From CAIRDP01 sp037134895 (GTDB lineage: Bacteria > Bacteroidota > Bacteroidia > Bacteroidales > FEN-979), in assembly GCA_037134895.1 (NCBI GenBank), contig JBAXLI010000008.1:1-64000 (forward strand): a DNA stretch of 64,000 nucleotides. Direction: 5' to 3'. Positions within the stretch are counted from its first letter, which is position 1, and every line of letters starts with the position of its first letter. The position numbers were made by a program, and so were the translations under genes. Of this stretch, positions 35,301 through 43,526 are shown piece after piece. Below the pieces are notes generated by a model. It made no database searches and was not told the origin of the DNA. It saw nothing but the letters and a program-made list of their open reading frames with translations.

Positions 35301-35774
35301 GGAATGATTATTTTCAAGATGCCTTTTGTCATAACCATGACAGGCATCGGAATTGTAGCCCTGGGAGGTATTGTTGTCAGAAACGGGATCCTAATCGTCG
35401 AGTTTGCCGATGTGTTAAAGGCCGAAGGGAAAACAACCCTCGAAGCCATCGTTGGCGCCGGCAAGACAAGGATTACCCCGGTTGCGCTTACAGCTACAGC
35501 AACCATGCTTGGGCTGGTACCACTCGCGGTGGGGTTCAACATCAATTTTGTTACCCTGTTCACCAAACTGAATCCTCATATATGGGTAGGGGGGGATAAT
35601 GTGATGTTCTGGGGGCCTCTCTCATGGACAATTATCTTCGGCCTCAGCTTTGCAACCTTCCTGACCCTGATCTTTGTCCCGGCCCTGCTGCTGATTGATG
35701 CAAAAGCCAAAGCCGGGTGGAGAAGGAAGCAGGAACTGAAACGGTACAGGAAACTACAGGCGAAGAAGGCTTGA
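32382..35774 (+). CDS. RND multidrug efflux pump, AcrB family
   Basis: Start at ATG 32382 (MKKPEKIKEFF), 1130 residues. Typical HAE1/AcrB layout: TM1 near 25, porter domain (YPGTSPEDMENLVTRPIEKQ), TM2-6 with the proton-relay aspartates in FALGIIVDDAIVVIENTHR, a second porter domain, and TM7-12 (ALGGIVVRNGILIVEFAD). Substrate unknown. The TolC-like partner is encoded convergently downstream rather than in the same operon. A 7-bp repeat array begins directly after the stop codon. Confidence 0.93.
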   Translation: MKKPEKIKEFFATSWAIDNRASIYVLTIIITMLGVISYMNIPKEQFPEIVIPTIIVNTAYPGTSPEDMENLVTRPIEKQVKSLQNVKKISSNSIQDFSSIVVEFTTGIPVPEAKQRVRDAVDKAKSSLPNNLPKDPDIAEVDISEIPIMNINLSGDYDLQRLKKYAEEAQDKIETLPEITRVDIVGALDREIQVDVDMYKMQAASVSFRDIQNAIAAENVTVSAGNITNYGMKRTLRVTGQFKSPAEINDIILKSSSGATVYIKDIAEIKDSYKDQESFARFEGKNVITLNVIKKSGANLLNASDKIKDFISDLKKNSFPPDLKVELTGEQSRFTRSTLEELNNTIIIGFLLVTLVLMFFMGLNNAFFVAMSVPLSMFVAYLVMPGLGFTMNMIVMFGFIFALGIIVDDAIVVIENTHRIHRFIPDIKTAAKHAAGEVFLPILSGTLTTLAPFFPLVFWPGIVGKFMHYLPVTLILTLFASLFVAYIINPVFAVTFMKHEYDGNEYKLRKKPFLVSSIILGVLAALFYLAGVFFMGNLLAFALILNLVYRLWIKNAIIAFQSRLWPAVLNFYEKQLRFFLRGRNPYYLFAGVIVLFFFTIYLYGLFKPQVLFFPNNNPATINIFIKMPVGTDQNVTDSVTRIVESKVVATLGKDNPIVESIIANVGFGAGESFFDRSISPEKGKVTVGFVESKDRKGVRTLDYMDQIRKNVQNIPGATISVEKNKMGPPTGKPINIEITSDNITDLISTSRDFLGYLDSLQIPGIDKLRSDFDESKPEIVLEVDRIRANREGITVGQIGMELRTAIYGYEASKYKEDEDEYPIQVRYSQAQRKNINNVMNAKITYRDMNSGQLRQIPISAVTKVDYKDTYGGIKRKNLKRVITLSSDVTSGHTANEVLANIGAALKTYKLPKGVEVNFTGEQEDQAETMKFLINAMIIALGMIFFILITQFGSLSKSLIILSEVIFSIIGVFIGMIIFKMPFVITMTGIGIVALGGIVVRNGILIVEFADVLKAEGKTTLEAIVGAGKTRITPVALTATATMLGLVPLAVGFNINFVTLFTKLNPHIWVGGDNVMFWGPLSWTIIFGLSFATFLTLIFVPALLLIDAKAKAGWRRKQELKRYRKLQAKKA

Positions 35775-35975
35775 TGCGGGATGCAAGATGCAGGATGCAG
35801 GATGCGGGATGCAGGATGTGGGATGCAGGATGCGGGATGCAGGATGCGGGATGCAAGATGCAGGATGTACGGATTACGATGTACGAATTAGTATGGGTTC
35901 GCAGCACCTTAGCAGCCCTGGTAAGTGTGCTGCGAAGCAACAACAAATCCCTAATCCCTAATCCCCAATCCCCAA
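35775..35975. repeat. Heptamer array filling gap between RND pump and TolC stop codons
   Basis: Begins with the first base after the pump stop: 13 units of TGCAGGA/TGCGGGA/TGCAAGA in unbroken 7-bp register (35775-35865), then TGTACGG ATTACGA TGTACGA ATTAGTA still in register, a hairpin (TTCGCAGCACCTTA at 35898-35911 with TAAGTGTGCTGCGAA at 35922-35936), and finally CCTAATC/CCCAATC words that run into the TolC stop codon (35976-35978). Confidence 0.9.
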
Positions 35976-37364
35976 CTAAAACTGCTCAAGCAGCTTGTTC
36001 AGCCTTGTTTTCTGGCTCAGGACCATAAAAATAGACTGCATGTAGTTATTGTTCGCGGTGAGAAACTGTGAGTACCTCTGGTTGAGGTCAGTACTTGAAG
36101 AAAGCCCCTGGCGGTACTTCGTCATAGTTTTAGTATAAATCTTCATGGCGATGTCAAATCCTTTCTTCTGGTTGAGGTAGATCGCATAGGCATTACTGAA
36201 ATCTTTCTTCGCAGTTTCAACCTGTAATTCAAGCCCCACCCTCATCTTCTCATCGGTAACCTTGGTTTTTTCAACGTTCAGTCTTGCCTGGTCAACCGCA
36301 TATTTTCTGCTGCCGCTGCTCCAGATGGGAACTGTAAGCGAGATCCCCCAGCTTGATGTTTTATACCATGGATAGTGATAGTCGGTAAAATTCCATTCTT
36401 CTCTCTGGGCGGAGGTTGAGATGCCGATATAACCTCCAAGTGACGGCTGATAGGCAGTCTTCGAAAGCTTGTATTGCATGAGGACCAGGTAATCGCTCTT
36501 TTTAAGTAAAGTGTAATCGATATTCCTGGTATAATCAAAAGCCTGATTCACTAAAACGTCGCGGTTTACCTGCGCGAGAAAATAATCCAGGTTGTTTGTA
36601 AGTATAAGCTCCTGCTCATCTTTCAAACCGATCACGAACTTCAGGTTTGCATAGGCGATATTACGGCTGCTCCTGACATCGGTAAGCTGGGCTTCCAGGT
36701 TGGATCGGTTCAGGTCGGCCTGGTCAACATCTATGTCTTCAATAAGCCCCTGGACCTGGGCTGCTTTTGCCTCTTCAACAAGCCTGCTTACCACTACATA
36801 TGTGGAGTCAAGGATCTTGATCGCCTCATCGGTCACAAGTAACTGGTAATATGCTGTGGCAACGATATCGCGGATGTCAACCTTGTCTTTCAGATTCTTT
36901 TGCTTGGCGGTTTCAAGGTAAGCCTTGGCAGTCTGCAATCCAACAAGGTACTGTCCGCTGTAGATCAGCTGGGTCAGCTGCAGGCCTGCGTTGATATTAT
37001 ATTTCATGCCAAACTGCATGTCGAGATAATCAGGAGCCTGTGCATACTTCACCGGGTCCATCGCTTTCAGGAAGTTAGGTAACACCGAAGTGGGAAGGCT
37101 CAGGTAATCAACATATGATGCACTTCCGTTGATCTGTGGAAGCCCGATTGCGGTGTTCTGCTTGACCATTTTGCCAGCGATTGTAACATCAGTTGCCGAA
37201 TTCTTGAGGTCGTAATTATTCTCAAAAGCAAATTCCTGGGCCTGCTGCAGAGAGAATGAAACCACTGTTTTTTGCTTCACCCGGCTCTGGGCAGCCAGGT
37301 ATGTAGTATGACAAGTCAGCAACACCAATACGATGCACCAAAGTTTATTGAAAGTGAAGTACAT
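35976..37364 (-). CDS. TolC-family outer membrane efflux protein
   Basis: A 462-residue outer membrane factor with signal peptide (MYFTFNKLWCIVLVLLTCHT..., cut after LAA). Two repeated helical/beta halves typical of TolC: QAQEFAFENNYDLKN, IKILDSTYVVVSRLVEEAKA, ISLTVPIWSSGSRKYAVDQA, VETAKKDFSNAYAIYLNQKK and YRQGLSSSTDLNQRY near the end. It is the probable exit channel for the convergently encoded RND pump and follows the TetR gene at 37380-37994 by 15 bases, so the regulator probably controls it. Confidence 0.92.
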   Translation of the reverse strand: MYFTFNKLWCIVLVLLTCHTTYLAAQSRVKQKTVVSFSLQQAQEFAFENNYDLKNSATDVTIAGKMVKQNTAIGLPQINGSASYVDYLSLPTSVLPNFLKAMDPVKYAQAPDYLDMQFGMKYNINAGLQLTQLIYSGQYLVGLQTAKAYLETAKQKNLKDKVDIRDIVATAYYQLLVTDEAIKILDSTYVVVSRLVEEAKAAQVQGLIEDIDVDQADLNRSNLEAQLTDVRSSRNIAYANLKFVIGLKDEQELILTNNLDYFLAQVNRDVLVNQAFDYTRNIDYTLLKKSDYLVLMQYKLSKTAYQPSLGGYIGISTSAQREEWNFTDYHYPWYKTSSWGISLTVPIWSSGSRKYAVDQARLNVEKTKVTDEKMRVGLELQVETAKKDFSNAYAIYLNQKKGFDIAMKIYTKTMTKYRQGLSSSTDLNQRYSQFLTANNNYMQSIFMVLSQKTRLNKLLEQF

Positions 37365-37379
37365 TGCTTATACGGATTT

Positions 37380-37994
37380 TTATAAGTTCAGATTTATTTT
37401 TTTTGTTTCATAATAGGCCAGTCCTATTTCGGTGGCTATACCACGGATGAAATTATCGATCATCACATCGAAAATCGTGCGGAAAGAAAATTTCTCGGCC
37501 GGGAAAAACTCAGGATTATGAAGATCCATCAACCGGCGGATATATAAACGGGAAACAAGTTCCACACTCAGATCGGTGCGGTACATGCCCTGGCTGATGC
37601 CTTTGGTCATATTGATCTGGATCTTCTGGAAGACAAAATCAATCCTTTCATCAACGTGCTTATGATAGATCTCGGGATAATATTTTTTCAGATCAAAGGT
37701 CATTGACGGACTAATATCCCTGAAATGCTCACCTAACTCCTTGCTGACAGTGAGCAGTATGTCAATAGCATTAACACCATCAAAATTATATTGAGCAAAT
37801 ATTACTTCGAAACTCTGACGCTCCAGTTCCAGGAGCTTTTCAACAAGTTCATGCTTGCTCTTAACAAATTCATACAGCTTCTTCTTCGACAAACCAAGAT
37901 CTCTGCAGATATCATCTATGGAAACAGACCTGACTCCGTATTTGAAAAAGAGTTCCCTTACCCTTTCCAATATGTCTTTCAGTGTGTTATCCAT
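37380..37994 (-). CDS. TetR/AcrR-family transcriptional regulator
   Basis: A 204-residue TetR protein with helix-turn-helix at about 22-50 (RSVSIDDICRDLGLSKKKLY, then EFVKSKHELVEKLLE) and a helical ligand domain. First gene of a tetR-tolC pair, convergent to the adaptor/pump pair; likely regulator of efflux. It shares its layout and much of its N-terminus with the regulator at 28457-29080. Confidence 0.9.
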   Translation of the reverse strand: MDNTLKDILERVRELFFKYGVRSVSIDDICRDLGLSKKKLYEFVKSKHELVEKLLELERQSFEVIFAQYNFDGVNAIDILLTVSKELGEHFRDISPSMTFDLKKYYPEIYHKHVDERIDFVFQKIQINMTKGISQGMYRTDLSVELVSRLYIRRLMDLHNPEFFPAEKFSFRTIFDVMIDNFIRGIATEIGLAYYETKKINLNL

Positions 37995-38138
37995 GATCCG
38001 AAGATAAAAAAAGAAACTTTATTTGAGGTTGCAAAGATAGGAATTTCCGGAATTGAGAAACAAAACACTTACAAAAAGTTTCTTTAAGATCCCTGCAGCC
38101 ATTCATAGGAAAGCGGTAAATGCATGTTCCTGATTTAG

Positions 38139-38146
38139 TAATTTTG
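38139..38146 (+). promoter_or_regulatory. Candidate -7 element of carboxypeptidase gene
   Basis: TAATTTTG matches TAnnTTTG, 19 bases before ATG 38165. No good TTTG was found at -33. Confidence 0.4.
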
Positions 38147-38164
38147 GCACATAAATAGAAACTG

Positions 38165-40000
38165 ATGAAGCGAGCAATATATATTCTCATTCTGAGCTTT
38201 GGATTTGTAACAGGGTTCGGTGAGCAGGACTGGCTTACCTGGTATGAACGTTCAGGAGGAAAAGAAACCCCCGGCTATCGTCAAACCGTTGAATACTGCA
38301 AACGATTAGCGTCAGCTTCTCCCATGGTTCATTACTCAAGCTTCGGCAAGAGCGCGAGAGGGCTTGATCTTCCCCTGCTGATTGTCGACAGGGACGGGCT
38401 CACCGACCCTGAAGCCATCCGCAGAAAAGGGAGGATCATACTTCTGCTGCAGGCATGCATTCATCCGGGTGAGAGTGAAGGGAAGGACGCAGGGTTGATG
38501 CTGGTCAGGGACATGGTCATTCCAGATGGAGGCAAGATTAAACATGAAGTTTCAAGGTATGGCCATCCGGCTACAGTCCCTGGAATGCAAAAACTCCTTG
38601 ACGGAGTTTCCCTTGTTTTTATCCCGGTCTTCAACGTTGACGGTCATGAACGTTTTGGTCCGTACAACCGGATCAACCAGAACGGTCCTAAGGAAATGGG
38701 CTGGAGGGTAAATGCCAATAATCTGAATCTGAACCGTGATTACCTCAAGGCCGAAACTCCTGAAATGAAGGCCTGGCTTAAGCTTTTTGATCACTGGATG
38801 CCCGATTTTTTTATCGATACGCATACCACCGATGGTGCCGACTATCAGTATGTACTGACTTATCTCGTGGAGCTCTACGGCGATATGGATGAAGGCCTCA
38901 CTTCATGGGCAAAGGATATGTATATACCCGAAATGAAGGAACATCTTTTAAACAGCGGGTTCCCGGCCTTTCCTTACGTGAATTTCAGGAAATGGCATGA
39001 TCCGAAAAGCGGACTTATCAGCAGCGTGGCGCCTCCCATGCTCTCGCAGGGGTATACAGCATACAGGAACCGCCCGGGCCTGCTTATCGAAACACATATG
39101 CTCAAGCCTTATGACAAACGCGTTGAGGGAACGTATGAATGCATTAAAACAAGTATGGAGATCCTGGGGAAACAGGGCAGGCAGCTTCAGAAACTGGAAG
39201 AAGAGGCCGATCGTTTCCTGATTTCAGGGGAATTCCTGAAAACTCCTTTCCCGCTTCAGTTTGAAACCAGTATGAAAGACAGCGTAGTTGCCGATTTTCT
39301 GGGGGTTGAGTACAAAGCAGTGAAAAGCGATATCAGCGGAGGGGAATGGATACAATACAGCAATATACCTGCTACTTTTAAAATACCTTATTTCTCCAAG
39401 GCCAGCCCTGTGGTATCAGTCAGTCTCCCGTACGCTTATATCATCCCTGCCGAGTGGAAGGAGATCATTACAACCCTGGAGCTTCATGGAGCAATTGTGC
39501 ATCTGACAAGGCGGGATACGGTCATCAGCATACAGACATATAAATTCAAAAACCCGAAATGGCAGCAGAATCCTTACGAAGGGCATCATGTGATGACGAA
39601 CATCGAATATGATGAGATCACTGAATCCCGCCTGATCCCGCGAGGTTCCGCTGTTGTGGTGCTGAACCAGCAATGCGGGAGGATCATCCCGCATTTCCTT
39701 GAACCCAAAGGCAGCGGGTCTATGCTCTACTGGGGCTATTTTGATGCAGTGTTCGAACAGAAGGAATATGCCGAAAATTATGTGCTTGAGCAGCTTGCGG
39801 TTAAAATGCTGAACGATAGTCCGGCCCTTGGAATAGAATTTACAGCAAAAAAAGCAGCCGATACTTCCTTCGCGAAATCCCCCCAGCAGATCCTGAACTG
39901 GTTTTATTACCGCTCGCCATACGCCGACAGCCGTAAGGGAATTTACCCGGTGGCAAAAGTCGATGACAAGAAGGTGCTGGATGTCATGCTGAAACAGTAG
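38165..40000 (+). CDS. M14 family zinc carboxypeptidase, exported
   Basis: A 611-residue protein with N-terminal signal segment. Zinc ligands H100 and E103 in HPGESEGKDA, and H220 in FIDTHTTDGAD; FNVDGHER and NLNRDYLKAETPE are typical M14 surroundings. The catalytic Glu is probably in LLIETHMLKPYDKRVEG near residue 303. The C-terminal ~250 residues form an additional domain common in bacterial M14 proteins. It would remove C-terminal residues or cleave cell-wall peptides in the periplasm. It ends 2 bases before the converging selenium operon. Confidence 0.88.
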   Translation: MKRAIYILILSFGFVTGFGEQDWLTWYERSGGKETPGYRQTVEYCKRLASASPMVHYSSFGKSARGLDLPLLIVDRDGLTDPEAIRRKGRIILLLQACIHPGESEGKDAGLMLVRDMVIPDGGKIKHEVSRYGHPATVPGMQKLLDGVSLVFIPVFNVDGHERFGPYNRINQNGPKEMGWRVNANNLNLNRDYLKAETPEMKAWLKLFDHWMPDFFIDTHTTDGADYQYVLTYLVELYGDMDEGLTSWAKDMYIPEMKEHLLNSGFPAFPYVNFRKWHDPKSGLISSVAPPMLSQGYTAYRNRPGLLIETHMLKPYDKRVEGTYECIKTSMEILGKQGRQLQKLEEEADRFLISGEFLKTPFPLQFETSMKDSVVADFLGVEYKAVKSDISGGEWIQYSNIPATFKIPYFSKASPVVSVSLPYAYIIPAEWKEIITTLELHGAIVHLTRRDTVISIQTYKFKNPKWQQNPYEGHHVMTNIEYDEITESRLIPRGSAVVVLNQQCGRIIPHFLEPKGSGSMLYWGYFDAVFEQKEYAENYVLEQLAVKMLNDSPALGIEFTAKKAADTSFAKSPQQILNWFYYRSPYADSRKGIYPVAKVDDKKVLDVMLKQ

Positions 40001-40002
40001 GT

Positions 40003-42387
40003 TTATGCGACTTCGATCCCTGTTTCGCCGGGGATGAACCTTCCAATCACTGAAGAAAAGTTAAAACCTTCTGCCGCAAGGGCTGCAACTGCCTCTTCAG
40101 CCTGCTCAGCGGGCAATGCAACCAGAAGTCCGCCTGAAGTCTGTGCATCGGCAAGAAGTATCTTCACCATTTCTGGCACTGAAGGTCTGCAATGAAGAAT
40201 GCTCCCTGCAAACTCGAGGTTGCTGATGGTCCCGCCGGGGATCATCCCTGCAACTGCATACTCCCATGCCGAACTCAGCAAAGGCAATTTTTCCCATTCC
40301 AGCAACGCCCTGAGCTCGCCTGCCGAAAGCATTTCTTTAAGATGTCCGAGCAAACCAAAGCCCGTCACATCGGTGCACGCATGTATATCATAGTTCATCA
40401 GAAGTTCGGCCGGCCGTTTGTTAAGAGCCGACATCACTTCAATCGCCTCCTTTGCCGATTCGGGGCTTGCAAACCCCCTTTTTACAGCAGTGCTTACAAT
40501 CCCCGTCCCAATAGGCTTTGTAAGAAGCAATGCATCCCCGGCCCTGGGTGTGGAATTTCTCCAGATCCGGTCGGGATGCACTTCCCCGCTTACAACGAAG
40601 CCGAATTTCGGTTCTTCGTCTTCAATACTATGACCGCCTAAGATCGGAATCCCTGCTTCAGCCGCTTTATCCGATGCTCCCCTGAGGATCTCCTGGAGCA
40701 CTTCAAACGGCAGCCGTTTTTCGGGGAAGGCAACAATACTCAGTGCAAAAAGGGGCCGCCCTCCCATAGCCCAGATATCGCTTAGCGCATTCGCTGCAGC
40801 AATAGCCCCATAATAATAAGGATCGTCAACCACCGGGGGAATGAAATCGACTGTTTGTACCAGGGCGGTGTCCTCGCTTAAACGGTAAACGGCAGCATCA
40901 TCAGAAGTCTCGGTCCCCACCAGTATATTTTTCCCGGCCGGGCGGGGAATGGTCTTCAATATCTTTTCAAGAGCCTGTGGCCTGATCTTGCATGCACAGC
41001 CCAGTGAATGCGTGTATTCGGTTAATTTAATCGGTTTTAAACTGACTGCGGATGAGGGAGGGTTTTCATCACCTCCTGCCTGTTCCCCGCCTGGCGTGAG
41101 GCCTGGCTTTTCAGTCTTTTCAAACAGATGCAGGAGTTTCCCCGGGAGGGTCCTTCCGCTGATAATCTCAACCGCAAAGTCGATTTCTTCTTCAGTGCTC
41201 ATCCTCCCTGTCGAAAACCTTATCGTACCCAGCGCATAATCACGGGGGACCTGCATTGCCAGTAAAACCTGTGAGATCGTTTCCAGCCCGGCATGGCAGG
41301 CTGCCCCGGCCGAAGCTGCAAGTCCTCTCCAGTCATTCAGAAGGGCTGAAGCATCCTTTCCCCTGAACCCGAGGCTGAGCGTATTCGGAAGCCGTTTTTC
41401 GGGATGGCCGTTCAGCCTTGCATCGGGGAATGCCTGGAGAATACCATCGTGGAGGCGATCCCTCAGTGTTTGCAGGGGATTGGGGGTTGGGGATTGGGGG
41501 TTGGGGATTGGGGGTTGGGGATTGGGGATCCGGTCTTCATTAGTAACTCGTAACTCTTCATTCGTAATTCGTAATTCGTAATTCGTAACTCGTAACTCGT
41601 CATTCGTCATTCGTAACTCGTAACTCCTAATTATCTCCGCCGATTTCCCCATGCCTGCAATGCCCATGATATTTTCAGTGCCTGCCCTGAGGTTCTGCTC
41701 ATGCCCCGCCCCGTGAAGTATTTTACTGAGCTTTATCCCCCTGCGGCAATAAAGGGCTCCGACCCCTTTGGGTGCATAGAATTTGTGAGCCGCAACCGAC
41801 AACAGGTCGGCGTTCATGGCAACCACATCTACGGGGATCTTCCCAACCGACTGTGCAGCGTCACAATGGAATACGATCCCGTGCTCTCTTGAGATCCTGC
41901 CTATGTCTTCAACCGGCTGTATCGTTCCCACCTCGTTATTCGCATGCATGATGCTGGCAAGAATGGTATCGGGCCTGATTGCTTTTCTGAAATCATCGGG
42001 ATTTATCATCCCCTTTTCATCGACCGGAAGATAGGTGATCTCAAAACCCATGCCCGACAAAAACCGGCAAACCTCTGTTACTGCCGGGTGTTCAACCATG
42101 GATGTGATGATATGCCTGCCTTTCCCGGCATAGGCAAATGCATAGCCCTTAAGAGCAAGATTGTTCGATTCGGTTCCTCCTCCTGTAAGAATGATCTCGT
42201 CGGGCCTTGCATTCAGTGCAAGTGCCAGCTCCCGGCGGCCAGCTTCGATTGCTTTCCGCGCTAGAATTCCGAATTCATGGGAACTTGAAGGATTGCCGAA
42301 GAGTTCTCCCAAAAACGGTCTCATCTCCTCCGCAACCCGCGGGTCCAGGGGGGTGGTGGCATTATAATCAAGATATACTGCTTTCAT
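40003..42387 (-). CDS. Cysteine desulfurase - selenide,water dikinase (SelD) fusion
   Basis: A 794-residue two-domain enzyme. Residues 1-~415 are a class V aminotransferase-fold cysteine desulfurase (PLP lysine K202 in AAHKFYAPKG; loop Cys in SAGAACHAGLE). Residues ~450-794 are SelD: catalytic LGCACKI, GTETSDDAAVY, DFIPPVVDDPYYYGAIAAAN and the GGHSIED motif. The first half would release selenium or sulfur from selenocysteine/cysteine and the second would make selenophosphate. The reactive SelD position is Cys, not Sec. At residues ~254-304 a heptamer DNA array is translated into 7-residue repeats. Coupled (4-base overlap) to mnmH. Confidence 0.9.
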   Translation of the reverse strand: MKAVYLDYNATTPLDPRVAEEMRPFLGELFGNPSSSHEFGILARKAIEAGRRELALALNARPDEIILTGGGTESNNLALKGYAFAYAGKGRHIITSMVEHPAVTEVCRFLSGMGFEITYLPVDEKGMINPDDFRKAIRPDTILASIMHANNEVGTIQPVEDIGRISREHGIVFHCDAAQSVGKIPVDVVAMNADLLSVAAHKFYAPKGVGALYCRRGIKLSKILHGAGHEQNLRAGTENIMGIAGMGKSAEIIRSYELRMTNDELRVTNYELRITNEELRVTNEDRIPNPQPPIPNPQSPTPNPLQTLRDRLHDGILQAFPDARLNGHPEKRLPNTLSLGFRGKDASALLNDWRGLAASAGAACHAGLETISQVLLAMQVPRDYALGTIRFSTGRMSTEEEIDFAVEIISGRTLPGKLLHLFEKTEKPGLTPGGEQAGGDENPPSSAVSLKPIKLTEYTHSLGCACKIRPQALEKILKTIPRPAGKNILVGTETSDDAAVYRLSEDTALVQTVDFIPPVVDDPYYYGAIAAANALSDIWAMGGRPLFALSIVAFPEKRLPFEVLQEILRGASDKAAEAGIPILGGHSIEDEEPKFGFVVSGEVHPDRIWRNSTPRAGDALLLTKPIGTGIVSTAVKRGFASPESAKEAIEVMSALNKRPAELLMNYDIHACTDVTGFGLLGHLKEMLSAGELRALLEWEKLPLLSSAWEYAVAGMIPGGTISNLEFAGSILHCRPSVPEMVKILLADAQTSGGLLVALPAEQAEEAVAALAAEGFNFSSVIGRFIPGETGIEVA
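41475..41628. repeat. In-frame heptamer array inside the desulfurase-SelD gene
   Basis: Twenty-two consecutive 7-mers in one register: GGGGATT/GGGGGTT alternating, then GGGGATC CGGTCTT CATTAGT, then AACTCGT, AATTCGT and CATTCGT variants. On the coding (minus) strand it encodes TNDELRV, TNYELRI, TNEELRV and NPQPPIP, NPQSPTP type heptapeptides. The frame stays open. Confidence 0.92.
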
Positions 42388-43442
42388 AATGTTTCCTTGA
42401 ATCTGAGCAAAATCTGACTTGCATGGTGGCGGGCATCGGAACCTTCAAGCCTGATGCCTGTGATATCCTTATTCTTCCGCTTATCTATTGCCTTCTGGTA
42501 AGCCTTGTCATAATATTCGAGAACGAAATCTGCAACCTCTGCGAAATCACCTTCTCCGAGTGCCTCCAGTGCAAGTTTCGAGCGGGAACCGCCGAGGCCA
42601 TCATGTATCTTTATTATTGCTGCTGCAAGCATCTCTTTCGGGAAACATGAATATTCCTCAACCAGCCTGTCAATCCGCAGTGTCTTATCCATGAAAACCT
42701 GGATCATCCTGGCTTCGGAGATTTGTTCGAAAACCGGGGGAGGCAGCGCAACCCTGCCAATGCTGCGGCTCTCATCTTCAAGCCAGATCCTTTTTGTTAA
42801 ATCCATGCCCGACCAGATCCTGTAAAGTTCATTCTCAAACTGCTCGTTGGTTGGCTGGGGCCTTTGTCCGAGAGCTCCAAACACCGATCCCTTATGGGAA
42901 GCAAGATGTTCAAGGTCAATGACCTGTTCCCCTTTATCGGCCAGGGCTGCAAGAATCTCAGTCTTTCCGCAGCCTGTAAAACCTCCCAGCACAATAATGT
43001 TCGCTTTTGCTGAAAATGAGTCCCTGATAAAATGACGGTATGCCTTGTATCCTCCCTCGAGCAGGATCACGCTATATCCTGCTTTCCTGAAGACTTCGGC
43101 CATCATCTCGCTCCTCATTCCGCCTCTCCAGCAGTGTATGGCAAGTTTTTTTCCCTGTACTTCCTTTCTCACTGATCTGATATACCCTGAAACTTTGGGA
43201 AGGGCAATATCCAGCCCTTTGAGAATGGCTTGTTCGCGACCCTGCTTATGGTATAAAGTCCCAATCACTGATCTTTCCTCATCATTGAACAGTGGGATGT
43301 TCATTGAACCTGGGATATGTCCCTCTGCAAATTCAGCGGGAGAACGAACATCCGCCAAACAGTATTCATCAGCAAGGGAGAGGAAAACAGCTGCACTCAC
43401 TTTTTGTATCATGGCAGGGATCCGGAATGTTTCGTTTTGCAA
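42384..43442 (-). CDS. mnmH: tRNA 2-selenouridine synthase
   Basis: A 352-residue protein (also called SelU/YbbB). N-terminal rhodanese domain with active Cys104 in IHCWRGGMRSE; C-terminal P-loop ATPase-like part with GGFTGCGKTE (~154-163) and QRPQPTNEQFENELY, all typical. It replaces sulfur in 2-thiouridine of tRNA wobble positions with selenium from selenophosphate. Its stop overlaps the start of the desulfurase-SelD fusion, so donor and user of selenophosphate are made together. No selA, selB or selC is in the window. Confidence 0.93.
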   Translation of the reverse strand: MQNETFRIPAMIQKVSAAVFLSLADEYCLADVRSPAEFAEGHIPGSMNIPLFNDEERSVIGTLYHKQGREQAILKGLDIALPKVSGYIRSVRKEVQGKKLAIHCWRGGMRSEMMAEVFRKAGYSVILLEGGYKAYRHFIRDSFSAKANIIVLGGFTGCGKTEILAALADKGEQVIDLEHLASHKGSVFGALGQRPQPTNEQFENELYRIWSGMDLTKRIWLEDESRSIGRVALPPPVFEQISEARMIQVFMDKTLRIDRLVEEYSCFPKEMLAAAIIKIHDGLGGSRSKLALEALGEGDFAEVADFVLEYYDKAYQKAIDKRKNKDITGIRLEGSDARHHASQILLRFKETL

Positions 43443-43526
43443 AGCTAATCAATCACAAATATATTATTATTAGTACTTTTATCCTCCTCAAATCAGGCTT
43501 CGGAAGAGGCCGAATGTACTTCTGGC

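Noticed and set aside
35717..36028. Plus-strand open frame with MQDAGCRM-type repeats
   Set aside because: It is the heptamer array read in another frame between convergent genes.
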